Below are positions 45,295 to 54,188 of a DNA stretch of 64,000 nucleotides, in pieces. Under the pieces are notes generated by a model, which was not told the origin of the DNA, made no database searches, and saw nothing but the letters and a program-made list of their open reading frames with translations. Source of the DNA: Mycobacterium avium subsp. avium (GTDB lineage: Bacteria; Actinomycetota; Actinomycetes; Mycobacteriales; Mycobacteriaceae); the NCBI RefSeq assembly GCF_009741445.1, contig NZ_CP046507.1:2480001-2544000 (forward strand), read 5' to 3'. A program made the translations under genes and the position numbers. Every line of letters starts with the position of its first letter. Position 1 is the first letter of the stretch.

Positions 45295-47263
45295 ATGCGC
45301 ACAGCTCGCCTGCTCGCCGTGCTCGCCGCGCTCCTCACGGTCGGCCTCAGCGCGGGTCTGCTGGCACCGCCGGCCGGCGCGCAACCACCACTGCGCTTGT
45401 CCGACTACCTCACCGACACCGCCGGAGTGCTATCGGATTCCGGCCGTAACGCCATCACCACCGCCGTCGACAAGCTCTACACCGACCGCCACATCCGGCT
45501 GTGGGTGGTCTACGTCGACACCTTCTCCGGGCAGACCGCGACCCGGTGGGCACAAGACACCCTGCGCACCAGCGACCTGGGCGACTACGACGCGCTGCTG
45601 GCCGTCGCCACCACCGACCGCGCCTACGCCTTCCTGGTGCCGCCCACCATCAGGGGCGTCAACCAGAGTCGAGTCGAGGCCTTGCGGCACAACAAGATCG
45701 AGCCCGCCCTGCACGACGGCGACTGGAGCGGCGCGGCGGTGGCCGCGGCCACCGGGCTCGACACCGCGCCCGGCTCGTCGGGCCGGGTGATCCTGCTGGC
45801 GACGCTGGCGGCCCTTCTCGTCGCGGTGATGGCTCTGCTGCTGGTCATGCGTTATCGCGGGCGGCGCCGCCGAGCCGCCGCATTGGCCGCGGCGCGCCGC
45901 CTCGACCCCACCGACCTCGACGCGCTGGCCGCGCTGCCGCTGCCGACACTCGACGACCTGTCCCGCGCGCTGGTGGTCGACGTCGACAACGCGTTGCGCA
46001 CCAGCGCCAACGAACTGGACCTGGCCGTCGCCGAATTCGGCGACCAGCGCACCCAACCGTTCACCCAGGCCGTCACCAACGCCAAAGCCGCTCTCTCCCA
46101 AGCGTTTACGGTGCGCCAGCAATTGGATGACGGCATGCCGGAGACGCCCGCGCAGCGCCGCGAGCTGCTCACCCAGGTGATCGTGTCGGCGGCGCGCGCC
46201 GACCGCGAACTGGAATCGCAGACCGAGGCCTTCGAGGGCCTGCGCGATCTGGTGATCAACGCCCCGTCGCGGCTGGACGGGCTGACGCAGCAGTACGTCG
46301 AACTGACCGCCCGCATCGGCCCGGCCGAGCAACAGCTGGCGGCGCTGCACAACGAGTTCAGCGCTGCCGCACTGACTTCGGTGTCCGGCAATGTCACGGC
46401 GGCCAAGGAGCGGCTGGCGTTCGCCGACCGCAACATCGGCACCGCCCGCGAGCTCGCCGGCCAGGCCGTCAGCGGACAGCAAGGCCGATTGGTGGACGCG
46501 GTGCGCGCCGCCGAGTCGGCGCTCGGGCAGGCCCGGTCGCTACTCGACGCGGTGGACCACGCGGCCGGTGACATCCGGCACGCGATCGACCAATTGCCTT
46601 CGGCGATGGCCGATATCGAAAACGACATCAAGCGCGCCGCGGAGTTACTGGCCGCCACCCGCGACACCAAATCCGGCCACGCCGCCAAGTTGGCCGCCGC
46701 GCGCGACGCGGCCACCAGGGCCGTCGAGGGCGCACGCGCCAGTGCGCCCGACGATCCGCTGGGCGCGTTCGGGCAGCTGACCAAGGCCGACGCGGGCCGC
46801 CGTGGCTCAGGAGCGGGCCGCCGCCGAGCGACTCGCCCGGTCGCTGGAGCAGGCGTTGTTCACCGCGCAATCGCGGGTGCGGGCGGTCTCCGACTACATC
46901 GACACCCGCCGGGGCAGCATCGGGCCGGAGGCCCGCACCCGGCTGGCCGAGGCGCAACGGCACCTGCACGCCGCGGCGGACAGGCGGGCGACGGACCCGG
47001 CCGATGCGATCGCGCACGCCAACGCGGCGTCGACGCTGGCCACCGAGGCCCAGTCGCTGGCCAACGGCGACGTGCAAGCGGCGCGACGCGCCTATCCGCG
47101 CGGCGGGGGCGGTGACATGGGCGCGATGCTCGGCGGCATCATCGTCGGCGACCTGCTGAGCTCGGGCATGCGCGGCGGGTTCGGCGGCTGGAGCCCGGCG
47201 TCGTTCGGCGGCAGCACGAGTTCCTCCGGCGGCGGTTTCCTGGGTGGCGGCGGCCGATTCTGA
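45295..47263 (+). pseudogene. TPM-domain membrane protein (Rv2345-like), frameshifted
   Basis: A secreted/membrane protein: signal peptide ([24 protein letters not shown]), TPM domain (about 38-150, [20 protein letters not shown]), a transmembrane helix (about 164-186, LLATLAALLVAVMALLLVMR), a long coiled-coil region, and a Gly/Ser-rich end (GGGFLGGGGRF). The frame from 45295 is coherent to LGAFGQLTKADA (about 46795); the coherent sequence then continues one frame over as VAQERAAAERLARSLEQALF from 46802. Homologues have about six more residues between KADA and AVAQE, so a 17-nt deletion explains the shift and restores about 661 codons against 660 aa for Rv2345. As written, the product loses its C-terminal quarter. 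Confidence 0.82.
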
Positions 47264-47309
47264 GCGACCAGAAACCAGCCCCCGCAGGGACTTTCGGTGC
47301 TAGCGGGGC

Positions 47310-47597
47310 TCAGCCGGCGGCCGGGGAATGCGGTATGACGCCCGCGGTGCGCGGTACGGCTTCGCCGTCCCACCCGCTCCAGACCCCGTCGGCGACCGCG
47401 GTCGGGCGGGGCATCTCGGCCGTCTCCTCGACGGCCTCGGCGCTCGCTTCCGGCTTCGGCGCCCAGTGGTCGTAGTCGTCGGGTGGAACGGCCACGCCCC
47501 ATTTGAGTGGGACCGACAAGCCACCCAGCACGCCTGACTCACCGCGTACTGCCGACACCGTGTCATCCGGCAACGGCGAACCAAGAGGCAACAGCAC
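47310..47597 (-). CDS. Conserved hypothetical protein (Rv2348c-like)
   Basis: A 95-residue protein matching Rv2348c in both ends: MLLPLGSPLPDDTVSAVRGE and VPLKWGVAVPPDDYDHWAP at the start, VIPHSPAAG at the end. The middle is acidic and variable (EASAEAVEETAEMPRP). No signal, helix or known domain; largely disordered. The esxO/esxP-type genes that lie next to it in M. tuberculosis are absent. Function unknown. Confidence 0.75.
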   Translation of the reverse strand: MLLPLGSPLPDDTVSAVRGESGVLGGLSVPLKWGVAVPPDDYDHWAPKPEASAEAVEETAEMPRPTAVADGVWSGWDGEAVPRTAGVIPHSPAAG

Positions 47598-48105
47598 CCC
47601 TGCCCCCTTCCACAGCCGATCGAAGCGTTCGGACGCTGTGGCGAACCTATTTACACCAACCGGTTCACATCGTAAGACAAACCGAAGAGAATATGCGGGA
47701 ATTGCTGATTTTCCTTACGTTACGCGTGTGTCGAACGGCATCGGCCGCCGACGTCCGGCCCCGGGCGGTGCACCGTCGCAGCGCGACACGCCGCCGACCG
47801 GTGGCTGCGCGGTAATCCCTCGTACGCGCCGGCAGCGGTAAAACCCTTGCCGCGCACGGGGTTCCGCTGCCCGGGAACGGCGTGCGGGGTCGGGGCAACC
47901 CCGAGCGCCGGACGGGTCGGCGACCGCGGGACGTCTTGCGGGGCGAGGCAGGGACACCGCGGGCAGCGGGCGCCGGGCTCCGGTTTGACCGACACGGCGG
48001 ACGAATTCGGCTTTGCCGGTGCGCGGTTTTCGCGCCGGCCGAAGAATTCCGAATTCGCGCCGCAATGCACTTCATGCACATCTGCCACAGCGGCACCGCG
48101 CGGCG
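47598..48105. other. Intergenic region of about 500 bp
   Basis: No credible gene. A relatively AT-rich patch at about 47640-47730 probably holds the promoter of the Rv2348c-like gene. It contains the inverted repeat CGGTT...AACCG. The rest, up to the PPE stop, is GC-rich; the frames open there have no homology that I recognise and lack ribosome sites. Confidence 0.5.
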
Positions 48106-49338
48106 TTATCCGGGCCGGTTTCGGGGCACCACCTTCGGCCGGGACCGCACCACCTCCGCCCGGGTCGCGCGGTCCTCGCCCTCGGGCTTCTTGTCCCCCA
48201 CCGCCATCGCGGTCACCGGCACGCCGCTGCTCGAACCGGTCGAACCCGTTGTCGCCGCCGTCATCGGCGCCGCGCCGGGCGCGCCCGACATCGCGGGGGT
48301 GGCGATGTACGCCGGCATCGACCCCTGCCAGGTCGGCGGGACTGCCATCGCCCCGACGAACCGCGCGGTGCCCAGGCCCGCCGAGGCCACCCCCAGGGCG
48401 CCCAGCCCGCCACCGGCCAGCGGCTGCAGGTCGGCCAATGGGTTGGCGGCGGCATGCGGGGTCTCGACGGGCATCTTGGCGGTGTTCACCAGCGCCGGCG
48501 CGGGTGTCGCCGCCGGCGCCGCCGCCGGGGCGGTGCTTTGGGCCAGCGTCACCATGGGCGTCATCAGCGCGGTGGCCGGATACATCCCGGCCTGCGCCAC
48601 CGATGTCAACGTCGCCACCGGCGTCGAGGTGATCAACGAGGTCAGCGACGACACCGCCGGCGGCAGCGCCGCCAACACGGACTGCAGCTGGGTGGCGAAC
48701 GCCGTTCCCAGCGAGGACAGGCCCTCGAAGAACTGCGACGCGAAGCTCAGCGGTGCGCTCACCAACCCGGCCAGGCCGCCCAGGCCCGCGGACGCCGCGC
48801 CGCCGCCCAGGCCGGCGGGGGGCACCGTGAACGCCGGCAGGGCCTGCGCCGCCGATTGCGCGCCGGCGTGATACCCGAGCATGGCGGCCACGTCCCGCAA
48901 CCACATCTCGACGTACTCGAGCTCGGTCTGCGCGATCGCCGCCGTGTTCTGGCCGAAGAAATTCGTCGCGATCAACACCAGCAGCCTGGCCCGATTGGCC
49001 AGCACCGCCGGCAGCGGGACCGTCGCCACCAACGCCCCCTCGAAGGCCAGCGCCGCCAGCCGGGCCTGCAACGCGGCCACTTCCGCCTGGGCCGCTGCGA
49101 TGATCAGCCACTGCACATAGGGCGCAGCGGCCGCGGTCATGGCCACCGACGACGGCCCCATCCACGGACCCGCCGCCAAATCCGTCACCACGGTTTGGAA
49201 TGACGACGCCGACGACGACAATTCGGCGGCCAGCCCGTCCCAGGCCGAGGCCGCCTCGAATAGGGGTCCGGAGCCCGCGCCTCCCGCAATCAGGGCCGAG
49301 TTGATCTCGGGAGGGAAGAACACAAACGCGGGAATCAT
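48106..49338 (-). CDS. PPE family protein
   Basis: A 410-residue PPE protein. The N-terminal PPE domain (about 1-175) has FVFFPPEINSALIAGGAGSG, the WxG motif in GPWMGPS, and helical stretches (AQAEVAALQARLAALAFEGA, then NFFGQNTAAIAQTELEYVEM). The C-terminal part is Ala/Pro-rich with a GAMAVPPTW stretch like the GxxSVPxxW motif of the PPE-SVP subgroup. PPE proteins are usually exported by ESX-5 or another ESX system with a PE partner; no PE gene is adjacent. Start ATG 49338 (MIPAFVFFPP) is preferred to an upstream in-frame start. Confidence 0.9.
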   Translation of the reverse strand: MIPAFVFFPPEINSALIAGGAGSGPLFEAASAWDGLAAELSSSASSFQTVVTDLAAGPWMGPSSVAMTAAAAPYVQWLIIAAAQAEVAALQARLAALAFEGALVATVPLPAVLANRARLLVLIATNFFGQNTAAIAQTELEYVEMWLRDVAAMLGYHAGAQSAAQALPAFTVPPAGLGGGAASAGLGGLAGLVSAPLSFASQFFEGLSSLGTAFATQLQSVLAALPPAVSSLTSLITSTPVATLTSVAQAGMYPATALMTPMVTLAQSTAPAAAPAATPAPALVNTAKMPVETPHAAANPLADLQPLAGGGLGALGVASAGLGTARFVGAMAVPPTWQGSMPAYIATPAMSGAPGAAPMTAATTGSTGSSSGVPVTAMAVGDKKPEGEDRATRAEVVRSRPKVVPRNRPG

Positions 49339-49521
49339 TCGCAACCCCAACCGGCCGAGTTAACGGCTCCTGCAACGGACGGCCCGACATCCGCCCATGG
49401 CGACTAGTTATCGACTTATGCCCCAGAGCAGATCCTAAGGCACCCTTAGCGTTGGAAGCCGGAATTTACGCAAACCTTATTTCCCGAATCCGGTCCTGCG
49501 GAGGCGTCGGCGACGACGGCG

Positions 49522-50913
49522 CTAGCAGCCCTTGAGCCGCGCCGACAGGTAGTCGGCCACGGCGTCCATGCCGATCCGCTCCTGGGACATGTCGTCGCGC
49601 CGGCGCACCGTCACGGCGTTGTCCTCCAGCGAGTCGAAATCCACCGTCACGCAAAACGGTGTGCCGATCTCGTCCTGGCGCCGATACCGCCGGCCGATGG
49701 CGCCCGCGTCGTCGAATTCGATATTCCAGAACCGGCGCAACTCGGCCGCCAGGTCGCGGGCCTTGGGACTCAGGTCGGCGTGCCGCGACAGCGGAAGCAC
49801 CGCCGCCTTGACCGGAGCCAGCCGCGGGTCCAGCCGCAACACGGTGCGCTTTTCCATCTTGCCCTTGGCATTCGGCGCCTCGTCCTCGACGTAGGCGTCG
49901 ATCAGAAAGGCCATGAACGACCGGGTCAGGCCGGCCGCCGGCTCGATCACGTACGGGATGTAGCGGGAGTCGGTGGCCTGGTCGTAGAAGGACAGGTCGA
50001 CCCCGGAATGCTTTGAGTGCGTGGACAAGTCGAAGTCCGTGCGGTTGGCGACCCCCTCCAGCTCGCCCCACGGGTTACCGGCGAAGCCGAACTTGTACTC
50101 GATGTCGACGGTGCGGTCGGAGTAGTGCGACAGCTTGTCGGCGGGATGCTCGAACAGCCGCAGGTTCTGCGGATCGATACCCAATTCGACATACCATTGC
50201 AGCCGGGTGTCGATCCAATACTGATGCCATTCCTTGGCGGTCGAGGGCTCGACGAAGAACTCCATTTCCATTTGCTCGAACTCGCGGGTGCGGAAAATGA
50301 AGTTGCCCGGGGTGATCTCGTTGCGAAAGCTCTTGCCGATCTGGCCGATACCGAACGGCGGCTTCTTGCGTGCGGTCGTCACCACGTTGGCGAAGTTGAC
50401 GAAAATACCCTGCGCGGTCTCCGGGCGCAGATAGTGCAGGCCTTCCTCCGTCTCGATGGGTCCGAGGTAGGTCTTGAGCATCATGTTGAACTCGCGCGGC
50501 TCGGTCCACCGGCCGGGTTCGCCGGTGTCCGGGTCGCGGATGTCGGCCAGCCCGTTGGGCGGCGGGTGGCCGTGTTTAGCCTCGTAGGCCTCGATGAGAT
50601 GGTCGGCGCGGTAGCGCTTGTGGGTGATCAACGACTCGACCAGCGGGTCGTGGAAGACTTCGACATGGCCGGAGGCCACCCACACCTGGCGGGGCAGGAT
50701 GATCGACGAATCCAGGCCGACGACGTCCTCGCGGCCGGTGACCACCGAGCGCCACCATTGCCGCTTGATGTTCTCCTTGAACTCCACGCCCAGCGGGCCG
50801 TAGTCCCAGGCCGAGCGGGTGCCACCGTAGATCTCCCCCGAGGGATAGACGAAGCCGCGCCGTTTGGCCAGGTTCACTACGGTGTCGATGACGGACGCCA
50901 CGAGGCGGTGCAC
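49522..50913 (-). CDS. glyS: Glycyl-tRNA synthetase
   Basis: A 463-residue alpha2-type class II synthetase (Rv2357c). It has [20 protein letters not shown] near the start, the class II motif 2 region with [20 protein letters not shown], glycine-site sequence [20 protein letters not shown], motif 3 [18 protein letters not shown] and a C-terminal anticodon-binding domain. GTG 50913 gives exactly the M. tuberculosis length; ATG 50976 is an in-frame alternative adding about 20 residues. Divergent from smtB-zur. Confidence 0.95.
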   Translation of the reverse strand: MHRLVASVIDTVVNLAKRRGFVYPSGEIYGGTRSAWDYGPLGVEFKENIKRQWWRSVVTGREDVVGLDSSIILPRQVWVASGHVEVFHDPLVESLITHKRYRADHLIEAYEAKHGHPPPNGLADIRDPDTGEPGRWTEPREFNMMLKTYLGPIETEEGLHYLRPETAQGIFVNFANVVTTARKKPPFGIGQIGKSFRNEITPGNFIFRTREFEQMEMEFFVEPSTAKEWHQYWIDTRLQWYVELGIDPQNLRLFEHPADKLSHYSDRTVDIEYKFGFAGNPWGELEGVANRTDFDLSTHSKHSGVDLSFYDQATDSRYIPYVIEPAAGLTRSFMAFLIDAYVEDEAPNAKGKMEKRTVLRLDPRLAPVKAAVLPLSRHADLSPKARDLAAELRRFWNIEFDDAGAIGRRYRRQDEIGTPFCVTVDFDSLEDNAVTVRRRDDMSQERIGMDAVADYLSARLKGC

Positions 50914-51000
50914 TCCCTTTCCGGGTTCGGGCGGGCACGCGCGGCGATCGACCGCGGTGCGCAGAGCATCAGTCATGGTAGCGATCGGCCCCGCCACCTT

Positions 51001-51026
51001 TGACATGCGTCATCATGCATGTGACA
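51001..51026. promoter_or_regulatory. Candidate SmtB operator upstream of smtB-zur
   Basis: An imperfect palindrome, TGACATGC (51001-51008), an 8-nt spacer, then GCATGTGACA (51017-51026), lies in the divergent glyS/smtB region about 80 bp before smtB. SmtB in M. tuberculosis represses its own operon with zur by binding a palindrome upstream and releasing on zinc. The match is by symmetry and location. Confidence 0.6.
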
Positions 51027-51104
51027 GTGGAAGCCGGCCGGTCGCGATACTCAACGGCGGATGCTTTCCCACTACCTGGCACTTCTCGAGGTGATGCCGC
51101 TCCC

Positions 51105-51536
51105 ATGACGATGTCCCCCTCACCTGCCTCGATGCCGGCCGCCACCGACGGCGACATGGGACCGGAGCCGGGCCTGCCCGCCCACGACCACGACGGGCTC
51201 GCCGCCGCGGGCCACCCCGGTCCGGCCGACTACCCCGTCCCGCCGCCGCGGGACATCCTCGACGCCGCCGGCGAGCTGTTGCGGGCGCTGGCGGCGCCGG
51301 TGCGGATCGCGATCGTGCTGCAGTTGCGCCAGTCCCATCGCTGCGTGCACGAGCTGGTCGACGCGCTCGGGGTGCCCCAGCCGCTGGTCAGCCAGCACCT
51401 GAAGATCCTCAAGGCGGCCGGTGTGGTCGCCGGGGAGCGGTCCGGACGCGAGGTGCTCTACCGGCTCGCCGATCATCACCTCGCGCACATCGTGGTCGAC
51501 GCCGTCGCCCACGCCGGCGAAGAGCCGCGCCCATGA
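51105..51536 (+). CDS. smtB: Zinc-responsive ArsR/SmtB repressor
   Basis: A 143-residue ArsR-family metal sensor (Rv2358). The DNA-binding helix-turn-helix is in LVDALGVPQPLVSQHLKILK. The alpha-5 zinc site motif D-x-H...H-x2-E is seen in DHHLAHIVVDAVAHAGE. The first 40 residues are disordered and carry a few His/Asp (HDHDG). ATG 51105 was chosen because upstream in-frame codons run through the candidate operator. Its last bases overlap zur (ATGA). Zinc excess should relieve repression and allow Zur to be made. Confidence 0.92.
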   Translation: MTMSPSPASMPAATDGDMGPEPGLPAHDHDGLAAAGHPGPADYPVPPPRDILDAAGELLRALAAPVRIAIVLQLRQSHRCVHELVDALGVPQPLVSQHLKILKAAGVVAGERSGREVLYRLADHHLAHIVVDAVAHAGEEPRP

Positions 51537-51940
51537 CGCCGTCCGGCGACGGGGCAGGAGTCAGTGTCCGCTCCACCCGGCAGCGCGCCGCGATCTCCAC
51601 CCTGCTGGAGACCCTCGACGACTTCCGCTCCGCCCAGGAGTTGCACGACGAGCTGCGCCGCCGTGGCGAGAACATCGGGCTGACCACCGTCTACCGCACG
51701 CTGCAGTCGATGGCCGCCGCGGGCCTGATCGACACGCTGCGCACCGACACCGGCGAGTCGGTGTACCGCCGATGTTCCGAGCACCATCACCACCACCTGG
51801 TGTGCCGCAGTTGCGGGTCCACCATCGAGGTGAGCGATCACGAGGTCGAGGAGTGGGCCACCGCGGTGGCCGCCAAGCACGGTTTCTCCGACGTCAGCCA
51901 CACCATCGAAATCTTCGGCACCTGCTCGGAGTGCCGGTAA
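51533..51940 (+). CDS. zur: Zinc uptake regulator Zur (FurB)
   Basis: A 135-residue Fur-family repressor (Rv2359). Winged helix (about 10-75, RQRAAISTLLETLDDFRSAQ, then NIGLTTVYRTLQSMAAAGLI). Metal sites include the His cluster EHHHHHLVC and two CxxC pairs (VCRSCG, TCSEC) for structural zinc. When zinc is sufficient Zur represses zinc uptake, ribosomal paralogue and ESX-3 genes in M. tuberculosis. It overlaps smtB by four bases. A twin hairpin follows its stop. Confidence 0.95.
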   Translation: MTPSGDGAGVSVRSTRQRAAISTLLETLDDFRSAQELHDELRRRGENIGLTTVYRTLQSMAAAGLIDTLRTDTGESVYRRCSEHHHHHLVCRSCGSTIEVSDHEVEEWATAVAAKHGFSDVSHTIEIFGTCSECR

Positions 51941-51948
51941 ACCGCGCC

Positions 51949-52002
51949 GAACGTGAAGCTAGTTTCACGTTCGCGGTCGAGCGTGAAACTAGCTTCACGC
52001 TC
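51949..52002. terminator. Twin palindromes between convergent zur and the YbjN-like gene
   Basis: Two near-perfect palindromes, CGTGAAGCTAGTTTCACG (51952-51969) and CGTGAAACTAGCTTCACG (51982-51999), each about 24 bp with flanks and 6 bp apart. They are exact reverse complements of each other, so the pair also forms one large hairpin. They lie between convergent genes and could terminate transcription from both sides, but the repeated CTAG-centred sequence is more elaborate than a usual terminator. Confidence 0.65.
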
Positions 52003-52018
52003 GGCAGGCGGGAAGGAC

Positions 52019-52447
52019 TCAATCGGTCAGCGTGTGACGGATCCGGGCGCCGGTATCGAGCACCAGCAACACCAGGGTGCGCAGCGCGTCGTCGGTCAGG
52101 CCGGCGCCGGGAAAGTTGTAGCGCAGCATCACGTCGGCGAGCTTGGCGGTGTTCTTGCCCGAATTGCGCTGCACGGCAGTCTTGTTGACCTTCTCGACCA
52201 GGCTCACGCTGCCGAAGTTGGCATCCCGGGCGTGCCTGGCCACGTGGTCGCTGACCTTCTTGGTCAGCGGCAGGTCCCAGGCCAGGATCTGGGTGAGCGA
52301 CACCAGGTCGAGGTCCTCGGCGATGTTGACCACCCGCAGCGAGGCGATGGTGCCCTCGTGGTGGACGGTCAGCGCGCCGTCGGACTCCTCCTGCGACGGC
52401 AGCACCTCGCGCAGCACCGATGCCAGACGCTCTTGCAGCGAGGACAT
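52019..52447 (-). CDS. YbjN-like conserved protein (Rv2360c-like)
   Basis: A 142-residue soluble alpha/beta protein with no signal or helix. It starts SSLQERLASVLREVLPSQEE and contains TVHHEGTIASLRVVNIAEDL and ARDANFGSVSLVEKVNKTAV, like the YbjN/secretion-chaperone fold. The length equals Rv2360c. The ATG shares one base with the uppS stop (TAATG), so the two are translationally coupled. Function unknown. Confidence 0.75.
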   Translation of the reverse strand: MSSLQERLASVLREVLPSQEESDGALTVHHEGTIASLRVVNIAEDLDLVSLTQILAWDLPLTKKVSDHVARHARDANFGSVSLVEKVNKTAVQRNSGKNTAKLADVMLRYNFPGAGLTDDALRTLVLLVLDTGARIRHTLTD

Positions 52448-53337
52448 TATGCGCTCCCGAATCTGCGGTTGCGGGAAGCGTATTCCTGGCAGGCGGCCCA
52501 CAAATCGCGGCGGTCGTAGTCGGGCCACAACTTGTCCTGGAAGATGTATTCGGCGTAGGCGGCCTGCCACAACATGAAGTTGCTGGACCGCTGCTCCCCC
52601 GAGGTCCGCAGGAACAGGTCCACATCGGGGATGTCGGGCCGTTGCAGGTGATGCGCCACGGTGGACTCGGTGATGCGCTCGGGGTTCAACCGGCCGGCGG
52701 CGGCCAGCCGGGCGATTTCCTTTGTGGCCTCGGCGATTTCGGCCCTGCCCCCGTAGTTGACGCAGTAGTTGACGGTGATGACGTCGTTGCGCTTGGTCAT
52801 CTCCTCGGCGATCGCCAATTCGTTGATCACGCTGCGCCACAGCCGGGGCCGCGAACCCACCCAGCGGATCTTGACCCCTATCGTGTTCAGGTTCACCCGT
52901 CGCATCCGCACCACGTCGCGGTTGAAGCCCATCAAAAACCGGACCTCTTCGGGGGACCGCTTCCAGTTCTCGGTGGAAAAGGCGTACAGGCTGAGCCACT
53001 TGATGCCGATTTCGATTGCGCCGCAGACGATGTCGATGACCACCGCCTCGCCGGCCTTGTGGCCGTCGGTGCGTGACATGCCCCGTTCGGTGGCCCAGCG
53101 GCCGTTGCCGTCCATCACGATGGCCACGTGGTTGGGCAGTCGGTCCGCGGGGATGCGCGGCGCGACCGCCTTGGAGATGTGCTGGGGCGGCCGGCTCGGC
53201 CCGCCGCCGGGCGACGGCGGCAACTCGGGGAAGACCACCGGCCACGTCGACTTGTCCGGGAACACGGGGTAGTCGTCGGGCGCCGGGGGCAGCTGCGGGA
53301 AGCCGGTCGACTTCGGGGCGCGCTCGGCTCTAACCAC
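52447..53337 (-). CDS. uppS: Decaprenyl diphosphate synthase (cis-prenyltransferase)
   Basis: A 296-residue Z-prenyl diphosphate synthase (Rv2361c) that makes the decaprenyl carrier for peptidoglycan, arabinogalactan and lipoarabinomannan. It has [20 protein letters not shown] with the catalytic Asp, [20 protein letters not shown], and the C-terminal [20 protein letters not shown]. An N-terminal extension of about 65 residues (Pro-rich) is normal in mycobacteria. GTG 53337 overlaps recO by 8 bp. Confidence 0.95.
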   Translation of the reverse strand: MVRAERAPKSTGFPQLPPAPDDYPVFPDKSTWPVVFPELPPSPGGGPSRPPQHISKAVAPRIPADRLPNHVAIVMDGNGRWATERGMSRTDGHKAGEAVVIDIVCGAIEIGIKWLSLYAFSTENWKRSPEEVRFLMGFNRDVVRMRRVNLNTIGVKIRWVGSRPRLWRSVINELAIAEEMTKRNDVITVNYCVNYGGRAEIAEATKEIARLAAAGRLNPERITESTVAHHLQRPDIPDVDLFLRTSGEQRSSNFMLWQAAYAEYIFQDKLWPDYDRRDLWAACQEYASRNRRFGSA

Positions 53338-54127
53338 AGTCCATATCCTGCCCGATCAGCGTGGCGCGCTGGTCGGCGATGGTGCGGTCGATGTGATAGG
53401 TCCGCTCGACGAGCGGCAACGTCTTGAGCTGGCGCTCCAGATGCCATTGCAGGTGCGCGGCCACCAGGCCGCTGACGTAGTTGCGGTGCGATTGCGGCGT
53501 CTGCTCGGCGAACTCCCAGTCGCCGTCGTGCAACGCCGACATCAGGTCCAGCACGCCGGGAGGCGGTGTCGTCGAACCGGCCGGGCGGCAGTGCGGGCAC
53601 ACGCTGCCGCCGGCGCCGACGTGGAACGCCCGATGCGGGCCGGGGGTGGCGCAGCGGGCGCACTCGGTCAGCGCCGGCGCCCATCCGGCGATGCCCATCG
53701 CGCGCAACAGGTAGGCGTCCAGCAGCAGGTCCCGGGACCGGCGGCCGTCGGCCACCGCCCGCAACGCGCTCACCGTGAGCCCGTGCAGGGCCGGAGCGGG
53801 GGCGCGCTCCTCACCGGCGAGGCGTTCGGCGGTTTCCAGCATCGCGCACGCGCAGGTGTAGCGGCCGTAATCGCTGACGATGTCGGTGGCGAACGCGTCG
53901 ATCGAGACGACCTGGGTGACGATGTCGAGGTTGCGGCCCGGATGCAACTGCGCGTCGATATGGGCGAACGGCTCCAGCCGCGCGCCGAATTTGCTGCGGG
54001 TGCGGCGTACCCCCTTGGCCACCGCGCGAACCAGCCCGTGGTCCCGGGTCAACAGGGTGACGATCCGGTCGGCTTCGCCGAGCTTGTGCTGGCGCAGCAC
54101 AACAGCTCGGTCTCGATACAGCCGCAT
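53330..54127 (-). CDS. recO: DNA repair protein RecO
   Basis: A 265-residue RecO (Rv2362c), which anneals ssDNA and loads RecA with RecR. The N-terminal OB fold includes [20 protein letters not shown] and [20 protein letters not shown]. The zinc finger cysteines are in [15 protein letters not shown] and CPHCRP. ATG 54127 was chosen to begin at the conserved [11 protein letters not shown]; the frame is open upstream into the amiA2 promoter. Divergent from amiA2. Confidence 0.94.
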   Translation of the reverse strand: MRLYRDRAVVLRQHKLGEADRIVTLLTRDHGLVRAVAKGVRRTRSKFGARLEPFAHIDAQLHPGRNLDIVTQVVSIDAFATDIVSDYGRYTCACAMLETAERLAGEERAPAPALHGLTVSALRAVADGRRSRDLLLDAYLLRAMGIAGWAPALTECARCATPGPHRAFHVGAGGSVCPHCRPAGSTTPPPGVLDLMSALHDGDWEFAEQTPQSHRNYVSGLVAAHLQWHLERQLKTLPLVERTYHIDRTIADQRATLIGQDMDCG

Positions 54128-54188
54128 CCCAATAGTTTTGCACCCCGCCGCGACATTGCGGGGATCCGCGCCGTTAGTCTCGTACCCC

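Noticed and set aside
48106..49338. Pseudogene because of repetitive Ala/Pro composition
   Set aside because: The PPE motif, WxG and open frame are intact; such composition is normal for PPE proteins.
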